Positions 10,408 to 22,018 of a stretch of 64,000 nt of DNA are shown in pieces (the first letter of the stretch is position 1; the number at the start of each line of letters is the position of its first letter). The position numbers and the translations under genes are program-made. The notes below the pieces were generated by a model, which saw nothing but the letters and a program-made list of their open reading frames with translations, ran no database searches and had not been told where the DNA came from. Origin of the DNA: Larix kaempferi (lineage: Eukaryota > Streptophyta > Pinopsida > Pinales > Pinaceae); contig BSBM01000151.1 of NCBI GenBank assembly GCA_027924585.1, forward strand, positions 10,387,501 to 10,451,500. The letters run 5' to 3'.

Positions 10408-10540
10408 GAGCAAGCTTAAAATATTAAACATTAATTACATTATGAAAAGGAAATATATATATTTAATTTTTCAAAGATAATTTTATATATATATATATAT
10501 TGTCTTTGAACAATTAATATTTAATATTTTAAGCTTCCTC
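10408..10540. repeat. AT-rich hairpin at the palindrome centre
   Basis: Arms 10408-10436 and 10512-10540 are reverse complements with two mismatches over 29 bp. Both contain AAGCTTAAAATATTAAA or its complement. The loop of about 75 bp contains an (AT)n run near 10483-10500. Confidence 0.9.
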
Positions 10541-10554
10541 AAAATTAAATCTAC

Positions 10555-10965
10555 ACTCTCTCTTGGAAAACCTCCCTCTATTGACCATTCTCTCTCCATA
10601 CCTCCTTCTCCGTCCCCCTTTTTGACCCCCCTATATCTCTCTCTCTTTGTCCATCCTACATCTCCCTCCCTCTCCCTTAATCTCTCGTCCCCGGCCCTCT
10701 CTCTCTCCATCCATCCCTCTTCCTCACCTCGTCCCCCTCCCTCCTCTTTCCATTCCCCCCTCTTCCTCTCCCCACCCCTCTTTCTCTCTCTCACTCTCTC
10801 TCTCACTCTCTCTCTCACACACACACATTCCATCCATCCATCATTCTCTTTTTCCCTCTCACATAATCCCCCTCTATCCCTAACTCCCTCTTCTCCACTC
10901 TCTCCCTCCCTCCCCCCTCTCTATCCATCCACCTTCCCCCAGCTCTCTCGAGGAGAGGTGGAGGG

Positions 10966-11003
<38 letters not shown>

Positions 11004-11085
11004 AAAGAGAGAGAGAGAGAGAGAAGGCGAGGGGGAGGAAGGAAAGGAAAGTTGGAGAGAGAGAGAGAGATGGGGAGGTGAACAT
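10555..11085. repeat. CT-rich then GA/GT-rich tracts, palindrome right arm
   Basis: Pyrimidine-rich from 10555 to about 10945, then purine-rich with (GT)n at 10969-11000 and (GA)n to 11085. The switch point again carries CTCTCGAG, the counterpart of the left-arm junction. Confidence 0.92.
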
Positions 11086-11797
11086 AGAGAGAACATATAT
11101 GCACATAAGCGTTATAACACATGTTTTAGAACATATATGCATTATTTTAAATTCAAAATTTAGGTAGGATTTGTTCTGCTATGAAAATTTCACTAGCTTT
11201 GTAACAAGTGGCTAGTTTCCTATTTAAAATCTAAAACTCTGTAAAGGTGCTCAATTATGATGTCACTTTTGGATATGCAATATTTTTTTTAATGAATTTA
11301 CATAAATTTGTAGAATAGATTCTACATATTCTAAATATTTAAAATTTTCCTATAAATATGTTTTTTCCATTTTTTTAATTAAATTTTAAAATTACACATG
11401 TTGTGATTCCAAAATACAATGCTTCATTGTTTCTATTATAACATTTAACTTCGTTACAGTAGAAGAAAGATAACTCTATAAACTCCTATAAAAAAAATAA
11501 CAATTTCATTTTCTGATTTGAGTATTTATAGAAAAATAAAAACATCATGAATAATTTTAGAAAAATACTCTTACACATAGATTCCACATTTTTTAGTTTT
11601 AAATGACAAATAAAATATCTTTACAAGAGCTCATGATTGTGCATAGCCTTTAATATTTAATATAAAAAAAATCAATATAATTTAAATAATAAAATCTATC
11701 TTGAATATTTTAAACAATAAAATGACATAAAACAAAAATTCTAAATAAAATAATCGTACATTCTTAATGCATACAAATCAGTTTAAAAAATCAAACA

Positions 11798-12122
11798 TGA
11801 TGAATTGTTGCAACAACCCTCATGAAACAATAAACCAAAATTAGGTTACGCAATGTTCACGTTTTAATGAAGAGCATGCAAAAGATACATTATGCTTCTT
11901 AAGGCAAACTTATGAAATACTTAATAAATTTTAAAAGCAAAATAAAATAAATATATAACAATAAAAAATGAGTATAGTAATTGAATATTACAAATTTATA
12001 AGTGCAATTTCAACAATTGAACATAGTGAAGGGTTGCAACAAGGCCCAAAGCTCATGAAACAATAGGCCAAAATTCATCCATGTTATGTAGTTTTAGTGA
12101 AGAGTAGGCTCATGATACATTG
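11798..12122. repeat. Imperfect direct duplication across the palindrome's right edge
   Basis: Block 11798-11893 recurs, diverged, at 12023-12122. Both read from a GTTGCAACAA core through a CTCATGAAACAATA stretch to GATACATT. One copy lies inside the right arm and one outside. This blurs the true element end. Confidence 0.65.
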
Positions 12123-13611
12123 TTTGTTATTGTGGGACTAAATTCACTAAGTGTTTTAATTAAAAACAATCACAAATTCATAAATTTAATAATTAATAAT
12201 GATCAATTCAATGATTTTAAAATTCAATTATCAAAGTGAATTCTCAATGTAATTTATTTGATTTCATGTTTCAACTAACAATTAAAATCATAGAACAACT
12301 ACTCACATTTAAAAGATCCAAATTTATATTTACTTAAGAAAAATAGAATTAAAAAAATACATTTAAAAAATCATTTTTAAAAACATAAAAGATTATTCAC
12401 AATTTACATTTATAAAAAAAAATACTTGAAATTCTTATATTTACTCTTTATATTTTCTTACAATAAATGTTAATATAATAAAATAGTTTTCAAAGTTATC
12501 TCTTTAATTAATTTATCCATAAAAATATTTTTATTTAAATAATTTTTATGTACATGCTATTATAAATTCACTTTCATACATTTATGAATAGAAAATATTA
12601 AATATTCAAAATAAGTAAAAGTTGGAATCTTTAAATTTTTGAACCATACATTATAATGGATCATAAAAGAAAAAAAATCTAAAATAATATTTTTGCTATA
12701 ATAATTTTTACTCAAATTTAATTTCTTAAATGAAAAATGATAAATTTTGTATACCTTAATTTTAAAACAAAACTATATTACTAAATATTAAACAATATAC
12801 CAACTTTTAATAAATAAACTTCTTAAAACATATACATATTGGTAATTTTCTTTTTTTCTAAATTTGATATTATAATGTAAGATTTGCATAATAAATCAAG
12901 TTTCTCTTTCGGAAAATGGCTTCCTCAATGCCCCATTAGTTACTGTTTCTTTTATAGTTAATAAAAAAATAAGATTCAAAGTTCAAATAATGTGTCATTG
13001 TAGCATTTTTTGCTCTTTAATAACGAAGCATAAACTTCTTGAAGTCACTCGTTACTTTTCTCTGTTAGTTACATATGTTAGACGCTTACTACAAATTGTT
13101 TTCAGCGTTGAACCTTGGAACATGTTGTGTGACATTGCAACAACTTATAGAAGAAGACGAATAGATGAATATTTCTCCAAGCATAGACTCTTTTGAAAAT
13201 TTAGATTCTCGTAGGGATTAGATTTTTCATTTTATTTGGTTTATGGCCAGCCAACATATAGTGGTTGGCATTCCTTAGTATTAACTTGCAGTTGGCTTCT
13301 CTCACTGTCAACAGCCATTACAAACACGTTCCAAAATTACCCTAGCCAGTGTTGATTTAAGAACCCGCTCTTCTTCTGTTACCAGTAATGCATTTGTTTT
13401 TAAATTGCTAGAGGCTGAAAAAAATCAAGGGTACTTGGGCTTAGGCCCTACTTCCCATGGATGATAGATAGTACCTACAAGAGAGATAGTATTGGTTGGA
13501 AGCAAGAGGACAAGTTTTACAAAAACTTTTTGGAGTGGTCTAATCGACGAACGATCACTGTTTCCGGGTGACATCGTCGCAGGTTTAGACAATTCCCTTT
13601 ATTTCTACTTA
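12123..13611. other. AT-rich DNA, no supported gene
   Basis: Strongly AT-rich to about 12900, then a more balanced stretch. A 68-codon open frame at 12990-13196 has no recognisable motif and no support. I see no RNA gene or element end. Confidence 0.5.
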
Positions 13612-15150
13612 CCATGGTTAAAACCCCAATACCCATCATTGGTGGACAAAACCTATTAATGGCACTCATATCCTAAGAGAAGGGTAAACATCCCCTCTAA
13701 AGGGTCTCTATAATAGTTCAAGGACTTGCTCATGGATCGTGACCATCCATTAATCTAGAACTTTCGAATTGTGCCCATATCTCATTCGTAGGTCAAATAT
13801 TCCATCTAGAGCGATTATGTGGTGGTTCAAGGTGTCATTAATGAGTTATGGGCGCTAGAATATTAATTTAGACCCTATGACCCTTATTTTCCTTGAATGG
13901 CCATGGTTAAGCCCCCAAGATCCATAATGGTATGCAAAACCTCTTATTGATTCCCATATCCCACTCAGAGGCTAATGATCCAAGTCTTTGTGGTGGCTTG
14001 AGGCCTATTGTTTTGGACTAGGGTCGTAGAAAATTCATTTTGGGATAAAATCCTAAGAGTCATCGAGTCTTGTGTGAAAACCTCCTAATCGTATCCATAT
14101 CCCACTCAAGGAAAAAGGTACTTTCTATAGGGGGTTTTAATGGTTTGAGGAATATTTTATGTCCTGTAAGACCTATAAATTTCATTTAGGAATTAAGGAC
14201 CTTATTTTCCTCCCCCTAATCATGGTCAAGGCCTTGTTAGACCCATCTCTACTGCACAATAACTCATAATGGTGCCCCTATCCTACTCATATAGAAAAAT
14301 ATCACTTTTAGAGGATGTGTGTTATAATTCAAGGACTTGATCATTTCCCATTAGCCCAAAAATATTCATTTAATGTCTAATTACCAAGATTTCTTCCCTA
14401 ACCATGGCTTAGGCCTTGAGATCTATCCATGACGCACAAAACACCATAATAGTACCCATATCTTACTCGTAGGACAATAAGCCAATGTAGAGGACACATT
14501 TTATTGATTATAGCATTATTTATGGTCCTTTATTAATAAATGCTTCATAGAGGGCCAAAGTGCCTTATTTTCTTGATAAATTAACCATGGTTAATTCATT
14601 AAGACCCATCCTTAGCATGCAAGGCCACATAATGGTATCCACATTCTATCAAGAGACCAAATATCACCTATAAAAGTCTTATGTTGTGATTTGAGATCAT
14701 TTTGATGGTTAACGGGCCTTAGAGATTGATTTATGGTGAAGGCCTTTATTTTCCTCCATTGATTATGGCCAAGGCCTTGAAACCCATCCCCACTACACAA
14801 AAACTCCTAAATCCATCCACATCCCACTTGTATGCCAAAGATCCACTTTAAATGGTATGTTTTGTGGTTCAAGGCCTTGGTCATGGCCCATTAGCTCAAT
14901 GATATTAATTTAGGGCCCAGTTCCATCAATTTGTCTCCCAACCATGGTATGAAAATCAATATCCCTAATGCACAAAACATCATATTGGCACTCATATCCC
15001 ACTCTAAGGACAATGATCTCCTATATAGAGCTTGTGTTTATGGTTTATGGCCTTATTCATGGCCCTTGGTCCCTATAAGATTCATATAGGTCCTAAGGGC
15101 CTTATTTTTCTTCCATACCTGTTGGTAAGACATCGAGACCCATTCCTTAT
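13612..15150 (+). repeat. Degenerate tandem array, ~180-bp units
   Basis: Recurring landmarks appear in fixed order: CCATGGTTAAGGCC-like, GAGACCCATCC, CCCATATCCCACTC, GTGGTTCAAGGCCTT, ATTCATTTAGGG and CCTTATTTTCC. CATGGT-type landmarks fall near 13612, 13901, 14221, 14402, 14585, 14763, 14942 and 15116, giving a spacing of 174-183 bp in the better-preserved part. Eight or nine diverged units; no unit keeps an ORF. The array is cut by the solo LTR at 15151. Confidence 0.8.
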
Positions 15151-16264
15151 TGTAACGTTCCCCTCACCCAATCCGATCATCGGGAGGGGACGTTGGCCAA
15201 ACCGGGGCTCTAATAATCAGCCCCAAATGCATAATACGTTTTTGCATCAAATAGAATGTGTGCATAACATAAATAAACATGCAGAGTGGAATTCAAAATC
15301 TGTCCACACACATCTAGCAAGTAAATGCAAGCATAAACATTACAGGCATCAAACAAAACAGTTCAAATTCAAATACATGAGAGTACTTATCTTTATTCAA
15401 CACAGATCCAAGCAATTGGCTATGTAAGAGCGCTTTTCCACCCAACCATAGGCACTCCGTCCAGCATACACTCTTTTTGCTGGGAGGCCACCCCCAAGCT
15501 GGGATATGAGTCCACCAGGGCGAAGGAAGCACCTACATCCTTCTATCTCTCAGCCCACAATCTATTCTTCTCTCTGTCTTCTAATTCAAATTCCTGGGTT
15601 TAATACACAGTCTGGTAAAAATGGCCATCAACATCAATGGAATAACTCTACGTAGTGTAGCAGCTTGCATGAGAGAACGAGAATGGAATAATGATAATCA
15701 AAAGAGTGTTGACTCTAAGGATATGTGGTAAGGGTGAAAAGAAATTTGACATGGATTCTGACCATAGAATAAATAGGACTGTTGACAGCTGACATAACTA
15801 TCACAAAAGTGCAGTCAATCCCATGCTTCAATAACTACATGAGGTGACTTTTCCCACCAACCACACACATGCATTAATGATTGGAAAAATGGTCAAAAAA
15901 GGAGATAATTGGCTTATTCCCATCACATGACATAATTTTGGGTGAGTTCTAAGGTTGACACTTGGCAGCATAGGATTTGGTTTCCCATAGGCCCCCTTCC
16001 TCTTCCCCTCTGGTGGAATCATAGCCCCTTTGGTGCTCTTTACACAGCCATTGTTGGACCATTTTATTATTTATGCACATAATATTTACATATATTCTAA
16101 ATCAGCATAAAACCAACCTAACAGTCCAAATAAAATATAGCATCATACATGCCTATCCATTCACTAGTCAGGCCTTGGCCTTGAGCTCCGCACTAGGAAT
16201 CCACACTAGCATATTTACATCATTTACATTTTTAATGCAATGGGGTCAAAATCGGGATATTACA
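15151..16264. mobile_element. Solo LTR, TGTAACGT family, 1,114 bp
   Basis: Starts TGTAACGTTCCC and ends GGGATATTACA. Flanked by CTTAT on both sides (15146-15150 and 16265-16269). No primer site, internal region or second LTR, so it is the product of LTR-LTR recombination. It shares landmarks such as CCACCCAACCATAGGC and the AGCTGGGCATGA-like segment with the two solo LTRs at 26457-29143, and is more diverged than they are from each other. Confidence 0.9.
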
Positions 16265-16269
16265 CTTAT

Positions 16270-16729
16270 CGAAGCCATTAAAGGAGCAACCATATAACCA
16301 ACAAAACCTCCATTTTTTCCAAGTACTTATATTTAGATTTGAATAATAATAATAACAATAATCTATTTTTAAGGTCAGGGCATAGCTAGGAACCTATTTG
16401 ATGTAGAAGTTCTTAACTATGGGTGAATCCATGAAGATGGGTAACACTTTTTGGCCAAACGTGACAGTGAAAATTGGAATTTTTACTAATTTATTAAATC
16501 GAAGCTCTCAAAACTCATATATGCTTTATGAATACCAACATGTAACAAAAAAACAAATTGTATGGTATTATGTTGTCTTTCCACCTATATATATTTTTTA
16601 AAATAATAATATTATTTAATATGCCAAAATTGCATTTAATGATATGTTTGTTCTTGTAAATTACACGAAAAGTTAACAAGTGCCTTATGTGCACGTAAAA
16701 TAATTTAGTGATAAATGCATAATTTCTAG

Positions 16730-16766
<37 letters not shown>

Positions 16767-17788
16767 CATAATCAACACAACATGCACTGGGGCACACATA
16801 TTTTTTTAATTTATTTTGGAAAATTATATTTTTATTAATTTTCGAAACTGACCATTGAAAATTTCAATCGCATTTTGTACACGTGTGTGCACATAAACAT
16901 TTTTTTAACTGGTTACAAAAATCAAAAAACAAAAAATACCGTTTTAAAGAGGATGCGTTAATGTGAGATGTAAAAAAAATTTGAATTTTTTTTGTTGTGT
17001 ACATTTTATGTTGTTGATTTTTCTTTGTGTTGATTCGAAGTTGTGGGCATGGTTTAGAGTGTAAGTTTGAAAATAAAATAAATAAAAAACATTATCCTAT
17101 TGACTCAAAAACCTGTAAATTATATGTCAATGGATAGATGATTCATTGACAAATCCATTGGTATGAAGTCTACCACCTAAGGTGCATCCTAGGATAGTTT
17201 TTAGGCCGGACAAAGATGCCAGTAAAATTAAATTTGTAAAAATGGGGGCTAAAAGTTTGTTTTTAAAGCCCTCAATCAAGGTTTGTAAAATGCTCGATCA
17301 AGGTTTGTAAAACCCTCGATCAATCTTTTATGTGAATTTTTAAATACTTCAATCAAGGGTTGATGTGCAATTAGACATAAGCTTGATCAAGCTAGAATCT
17401 CGATAAAGATTTTAAAAACTTCGATTACAAAAATGTTCAGGTGCCCATATTTGTGCATGCACACGAATGTGGGCACCTAGAAATTTTCTTCATCAAAGCT
17501 TTTAAAAGCTCGTATTTAATAAGTATTCTTAGCTTGTCCCACAAGGTATATATTCCAACTATTAACCATGTAAGCACACTTATAAATTAATAAATTTATT
17601 AATATTTAAAACCTTCATACGAATGAGCTCTTTGAATTCAATTAAAATCAAACATAGAATTATAAGATAATCAAATTTCATAAAACATAATTTCAACTAG
17701 AAGAATGATACTTCTGGGTGATAGTAATACCTTGAAGAAGAATCCGGTAAAAGCATTAGTATCACCACTTCCTCTAGATTTTATATGT
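16270..17788. other. Intergenic DNA with a (TA)n run and TCGATC-type short repeats
   Basis: No gene is supported. (TA)n microsatellite at about 16731-16763. From about 17260 to 17420, short degenerate units of CTCGATCAAGG / CCCTCAATCAAGG alternate with TTTGTAAAA. Similar units occur at 24130-24370 on the other side of the chromovirus, so the chromovirus seems to have landed inside this repeat-bearing locus. Confidence 0.55.
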
Positions 17789-17872
17789 GTAGATATGGGT
17801 CGCGGAGTAATTAGAGTTATATATGTGATTAGTCACATTTATAACTCCAATTACTCCTCGACCCGTATTTAC
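17789..17872. repeat. 84-bp near-perfect palindrome
   Basis: The left half, with GGGTCGCGGAGTAATTAGAG, pairs with the right half, with CTCCAATTACTCCTCGACCC; few mismatches, almost no loop. It ends 13 bp before the chromovirus LTR. It could be a tiny MITE remnant or a cruciform-forming sequence. Confidence 0.85.
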
Positions 17873-17885
17873 AAATGGGTATAAG

Positions 17886-18561
17886 TGATGCAGAGGAAGC
17901 CATACCAGGATCGACAATCGAAGATAAGGCGACAATAGTCATATAGAGGAGTAGCCGACAACCTATAGACGAACAAGGATCTGGTAATTGAGGCCAGGAA
18001 AGTCGGACAACCGACTGGAAAAGAACCAGTCAAGGGATAGACCAATCATATGAGGAACGATTGATAAATAGGAGGAAGTCGAGACAACAACTAAGGCATC
18101 AACGGACAACTGACGACGGGTAGAGATGACTAGCACAAAAGCTCAGTATATGGTAGTTGCAGGAGTTAATGAGAATTTATGGTAGTTATTGAACCAGGCC
18201 AGATGGCGCAAGGAGAGGAAGTAGTTGCAGGTAACACCTAAGGAGGGTGCAACCTGGATGATTCCAAGAACTTCTAGAAGAGGATTTCACCAGACCATGA
18301 AGGCTATAAATACAGGTTTCTAAAGAAGGAAGGGCTACTTCTCCCTTGTGTAAGAAAGCCTCGTTGTATTGCTAACAATTGGTTCGACTGAAACATAGCA
18401 TCGACTTTGTTGTGAATCCTTATGTAAATTTATTCCCTAAATTAATAGAAGCCATAATTCTTGGCCTATGTTTATGTTTGTGTGACTATGTGTGGGCGTT
18501 CACTTCATTTTCATTGTGTGCTTTTATCTAGAAATTCCTTACATAAGTAGAAAAGCTAGTA
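17886..18561 (+). repeat. 5' LTR of the chromovirus
   Basis: 676 bp, starts TGATGCAGAGG and ends in AGCTAGTA (CTACCA in the 3' copy). A TATAAATA box lies near 18306. It matches 23286-23970 throughout, with many substitutions and small indels. Confidence 0.88.
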
Positions 18562-18564
18562 GTT

Positions 18565-18576
18565 TGGTATCATAAC
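18565..18576 (+). other. Primer-binding site, chromovirus (degenerate)
   Basis: TGGTATCATAAC, three bases after the LTR end. A mutated form of the tRNA-iMet type site TGGTATCAGAGC. Confidence 0.65.
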
Positions 18577-18712
18577 AGGAATCCATCCTACAAAGAGAGT
18601 TCAGTTGTGATTGGACATGGATAGAAACTCCAGCTGCGGTTGGGTAGAGTTGTAGAGGAGGTGGTAAACCCACATTAATTGGGAAGAAGTGTCTTGGACC
18701 ATCTAAGTGGAA

Positions 18713-19745
18713 ATGGCTCACATAGGTATCAATGTTCATGGGAGAAGGCAACATGGAGGCGCAGGGGTCACTATTGGCCGTGAAACATTTGAAGAATGTG
18801 TCCATACAATGCAGACGTTGAAAGTGAGTTGGAAGCCGTGAAATAGGCGCAATGGCAATGATATCTCCATGAATACCTCGACCACAGTGATGAGGATGTT
18901 GATGAAGGAAATGCTCGAGAAGAAGAGGAAGAGGAACTAGAAGACAGACTACTGAAATTCCTGTCTAAAATGAGGGGTAAGGATAAGATGGATGTCCCTA
19001 CCTACTCAGGAAGTTTGAACCTAGAAGAGTTGATAGGCTGGGTCAGAGAAATGGAAAAATACTTCGACATGGAGCAGATAGAGGAATCCAAGAAGGTGAA
19101 AGTCTCATGTCTGAAGTTAAAAGGTCATGCCTGGTTATGGTGGGACAATGTACAGGTCGATAGAGTAAAGAAGGGCAAGGAAAAAATCAAATCTTGGAAC
19201 AAAATGGTCACCAAGCTAAAGGATAAGTTCTTTCCTGGCGACTATATGATCTCCTTATACAGGAAGTTGCAAAACCTCTGACAGAGGGATTTGAACATAA
19301 AGGAATTCATGGAGGAATTCTATATATTGTCTATTCGATATATGTTAATGGCCTGAAGTACTCCATCTAGGATGAGTTGAGCCTGTCAAATTTCGGGAAA
19401 GTCAAAGAAGCTTACCAGTTATCCCTGAAGGTCGAAAATAATTTGACAAGAAAACCCGCGGAAACCAAAGGGAAAATGAGTGGAAAGACTATTTTCTCCA
19501 AAGGACAAGGTAGTAGAACCAAGAAAGAAGTCATCAAGGACAACAGGCCAAGGGATGAGACTACGACCAGAGAGTCCATGCCAGAAACTCAATGGGAAAA
19601 TCGAGAGGCCCGTGGTATGGGTATGTTTAGTCGAAGGGATATATTGAAGTAAAAGGAGTAGAAAGACCATCCATAGTCTATTACAAATGTCGAGAAGTTG
19701 GACACAATGCATATGAATGCCCAGAGAATTTACACATTGCAAATC
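18713..19745 (+). pseudogene. gag: gag remnant of the chromovirus
   Basis: The retrotransposon-gag domain is readable at 18970-19281 (DVPTYSGSLNLEELIGWVRE, then LKGHAWLWWDNVQ and FFPGDYMISLYRKLQNL), the capsid-like core of plant Ty3/gypsy Gag. A stop after LQNL and later frame changes break it. A zinc knuckle survives near 19680-19720 as YYKCREVGHNAYEC, with the first Cys of CX2CX4HX4C replaced by Tyr. An ATG at 18713 is a plausible start, but the frame is not continuous from there. Gag would have formed the virus-like particle and packaged RNA. Confidence 0.85.
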
Positions 19746-19899
19746 AGTCTGAAACTAGGCGACAGATCGGTGGCAAAGCCAATATAAAGATGGGTTCGAC
19801 TGTCGAAAGCAGCAATGATGAAAAGACATAAGGAGGTCAAAACATCACGACCGGGAGGACGTTTATCTAGCAGACCTAACGAGAAGAGAAAGAGTCAAC

Positions 19900-20290
19900 G
19901 CAACAAAATTCTATTTTCCGAACAAGGGTACTGAAGATCGCCAACAGATGTTGTCTAACCATTGTTGATTGAGGAAGCATGTAGAAATTAGTCCTGGTGG
20001 AATTATTTAATATATTGGTTCTGAAGTGACAACCACACCCAAACCCATACAGAGTGTTGTGGTTGTAGAAAGGACACCATGTCATAGTGACCCGACAGTG
20101 TTTGATTAACTTCAAGATTGGACACCTAGAAGATAGTATGTTATGTGATGTGATTGTTATGGACGCTTGTCATCTGTTGTTGGGATGACCATGGAAGTAT
20201 GATCAAAATATGATCTATGACGGTCATGCCAACACCATTACTGTGTGGAAGAATGGCATGCGATGAAGACTGATTCTATTACAGGAGGAT
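19900..20290 (+). pseudogene. Aspartic protease remnant of the chromovirus
   Basis: Near 19960 the sequence reads IVD-stop-GSM at the place of the D-S/G-G-S active-site loop. Downstream, CDVIVMDACHLLLG (about 20140-20190), then a stop and PWKYD, is the C-terminal landmark seen after protease in plant gypsy polyproteins. Several stops; inactive. Confidence 0.7.
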
Positions 20291-20486
20291 GAAGATGATG
20301 GGAAAGGACAAAATAACTACTGTCAGAAAAGAGTGTTGATGTGTTTAGCCAAAGAGTTCTTGAAGGAGGAAGAGAAGCAACAATACTACTTCATCGTCAT
20401 TTCGAAGGGTCTGAATGTCGAACAACCAAAGGAGGACATGGTAACATAAGTCGAACAGATGTTGAAGGAATTCAAGAATATATTGG

Positions 20487-21869
20487 TTGATGAGATGTCG
20501 GCGGGATTATCGCCCGACGAGAAGCATATCACACGAAATCGGCCTAATTCTAGGATCGAGCCTATCTAACAAAGTGCCACATAGAATGACACTGATGGAA
20601 GATGATGATTTGAACCAACAGGTCCAAGAGTTACTAGACAAAGGATTGATTAGAGAAATCCCGAGTCTGTGCACGGTACTAGATGTACTAGCACCTAAAA
20701 AGAGAGGAGAATGGAGAATGTGCACTAATTCAAGGGCCATTAATAAGATCACCATCAAGTACAAGTTTCCATCTCTGATGATGGATGACTCGATCAACTA
20801 TTTAAGTGGAGCAAGATACTTCACAAAAATTGATTTCAAAAGTGGCTACCACCATATCGAGATCAGAGAAGGTGATGAATGGAAGACAACCTTCAAGATG
20901 AAGGAAGGACTATATGAATGGTTGGTTATGTCGTTTGGATTAAAAAATGCACCCAGTACATTCATGAGGCTAATGAATGAAGTACTGAAGCCTTTTTTGG
21001 GAAGATTCGTTATTGTCTATCTCAACGATATATTGATTTTCAACTAGACGAAGGTAGAGCATCTAGCACATCTTCGACAAGTATTACAACGGTTACAGGA
21101 GGAGAGGTCGTTGGTGAAATTGCAGAAGTTTTCCTTTATGAAAGAGGAACTGACATATCTAGGATTCATGATCTCACAACAAGGATTGTTGATGGATCCA
21201 GATAAGGTCAAGGTTATACTAGAGTGGCCAATACCGACTAGGGAAAAAGAGGTCAGAAGCTTTCATGGACTTGTCAGTTTCTACCGGAAGTTCATTAACG
21301 ATTTTAGTCAGATATGTACACCATTGATGACATGCATGAAGAAACAAGTGTTTCAATGGACAGGAGCAGTGCATAAGGATTTTGAGAAGCTGAAGAAGAA
21401 GGCGATGAAGAGTTCAGTTCTAGCTCTCCGGGACTTTAATAAAGTATTCCAGGTCGATTCTGACGCAAGTGTAGTAGCGATTGAAATAGTGTTGATCCAG
21501 GAAGGTCGACCAATCACATTCTTTAGTGAAAATTTGGATGAATCCAAGCATAAGTACTTGGCATATGACCAAGAGTTTTATGACATTGTATAGGCATTGA
21601 AGAAATGGAGGCGTTACCTGTTGACCAAGAAGTTTGTGTTATATACCGACCACCGGGATATGAGGTATCTGAATACCCAAACCAAATTGAATCGGAGGCA
21701 TATGAAGTGGGTGGAATTCTTGCAAAGCTACATGTTTGTGTTGCGACACAAGTCGGGCAAGACAAACAAGGTTATCGATGCATTGAGCCAAAGAATTGCT
21801 TTGTTGAACACGACGATTGTCCGTATGATCGGGATAGAGTCGGTGAAGACGGAGTATGAATCCGACTAA
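20487..21869 (+). pseudogene. pol: Reverse transcriptase and RNase H remnant
   Basis: RT blocks are clear at 20487-21047: WRMCTNSRAINKITIKYKFP, ARYFTKIDFKSGYHHIEI, FGLKNAPSTFMRLMNEVL, and YLNDILIF at the YxDD box. The first catalytic Asp of that box is Asn. After a stop at 21045-21047, the RT thumb and connection continue (LQKFSFMKEELTYLGFMIS; FHGLVSFYRKFINDFS). RNase H follows: VDSDASVVAIEIVLIQEGRP, then TDHRDMRYL and KSGKTNKVIDALSQR; a stop at 21591-21593 splits it. The match to plant chromovirus Pol is strong, but the enzyme is dead. Confidence 0.9.
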
Positions 21870-22018
21870 GATTTTGGAGACACGTGGAAGGCTAGTCAAG
21901 AGCCATTGAGTATTGATAGAACCCCATACTTGGACTAATTTATCCAGGAAGGATATTTATTTAGGGGCATCGGTTATGTATTCCTCGAGGATCTGTCGAG
22001 GAAAATCTTATCAGATAA

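Larger units (their letters stand above)
8072..11993. repeat. Large imperfect palindrome (foldback-like), ~3.9 kb
   Basis: Left arm 8072-10436 and right arm 10512-11993 are reverse complements with gaps. The termini match: TTGCAATATTCAATTAC at 8072 against GTAATTGAATATTACAA ending at 11993. Several further blocks pair: 8405-8480 with about 11625-11720, 8740-8950 with about 11240-11450, and 9020-9110 with about 11120-11210. The left arm is longer, because of its expanded CT tract and an extra segment at about 9150-9410 with no counterpart on the right. No transposase or clear TSD is visible, so foldback transposon, large MITE-like element and local inverted duplication all remain possible. Confidence 0.8.

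Noticed and set aside
9415-11085. CRISPR-like array
   Set aside because: The repeats are simple microsatellite with no spacers, and the window is eukaryotic.
9387-11163. Several 60-160 codon ORFs on both strands (Ser/Leu/Pro or Arg/Glu/Gly repeats)
   Set aside because: Pure products of CT/GA/GT simple sequence; open in several frames at once.
12990-13196. 68-codon ORF as a small host gene
   Set aside because: No motif and no splice or regulatory context; length expected by chance.
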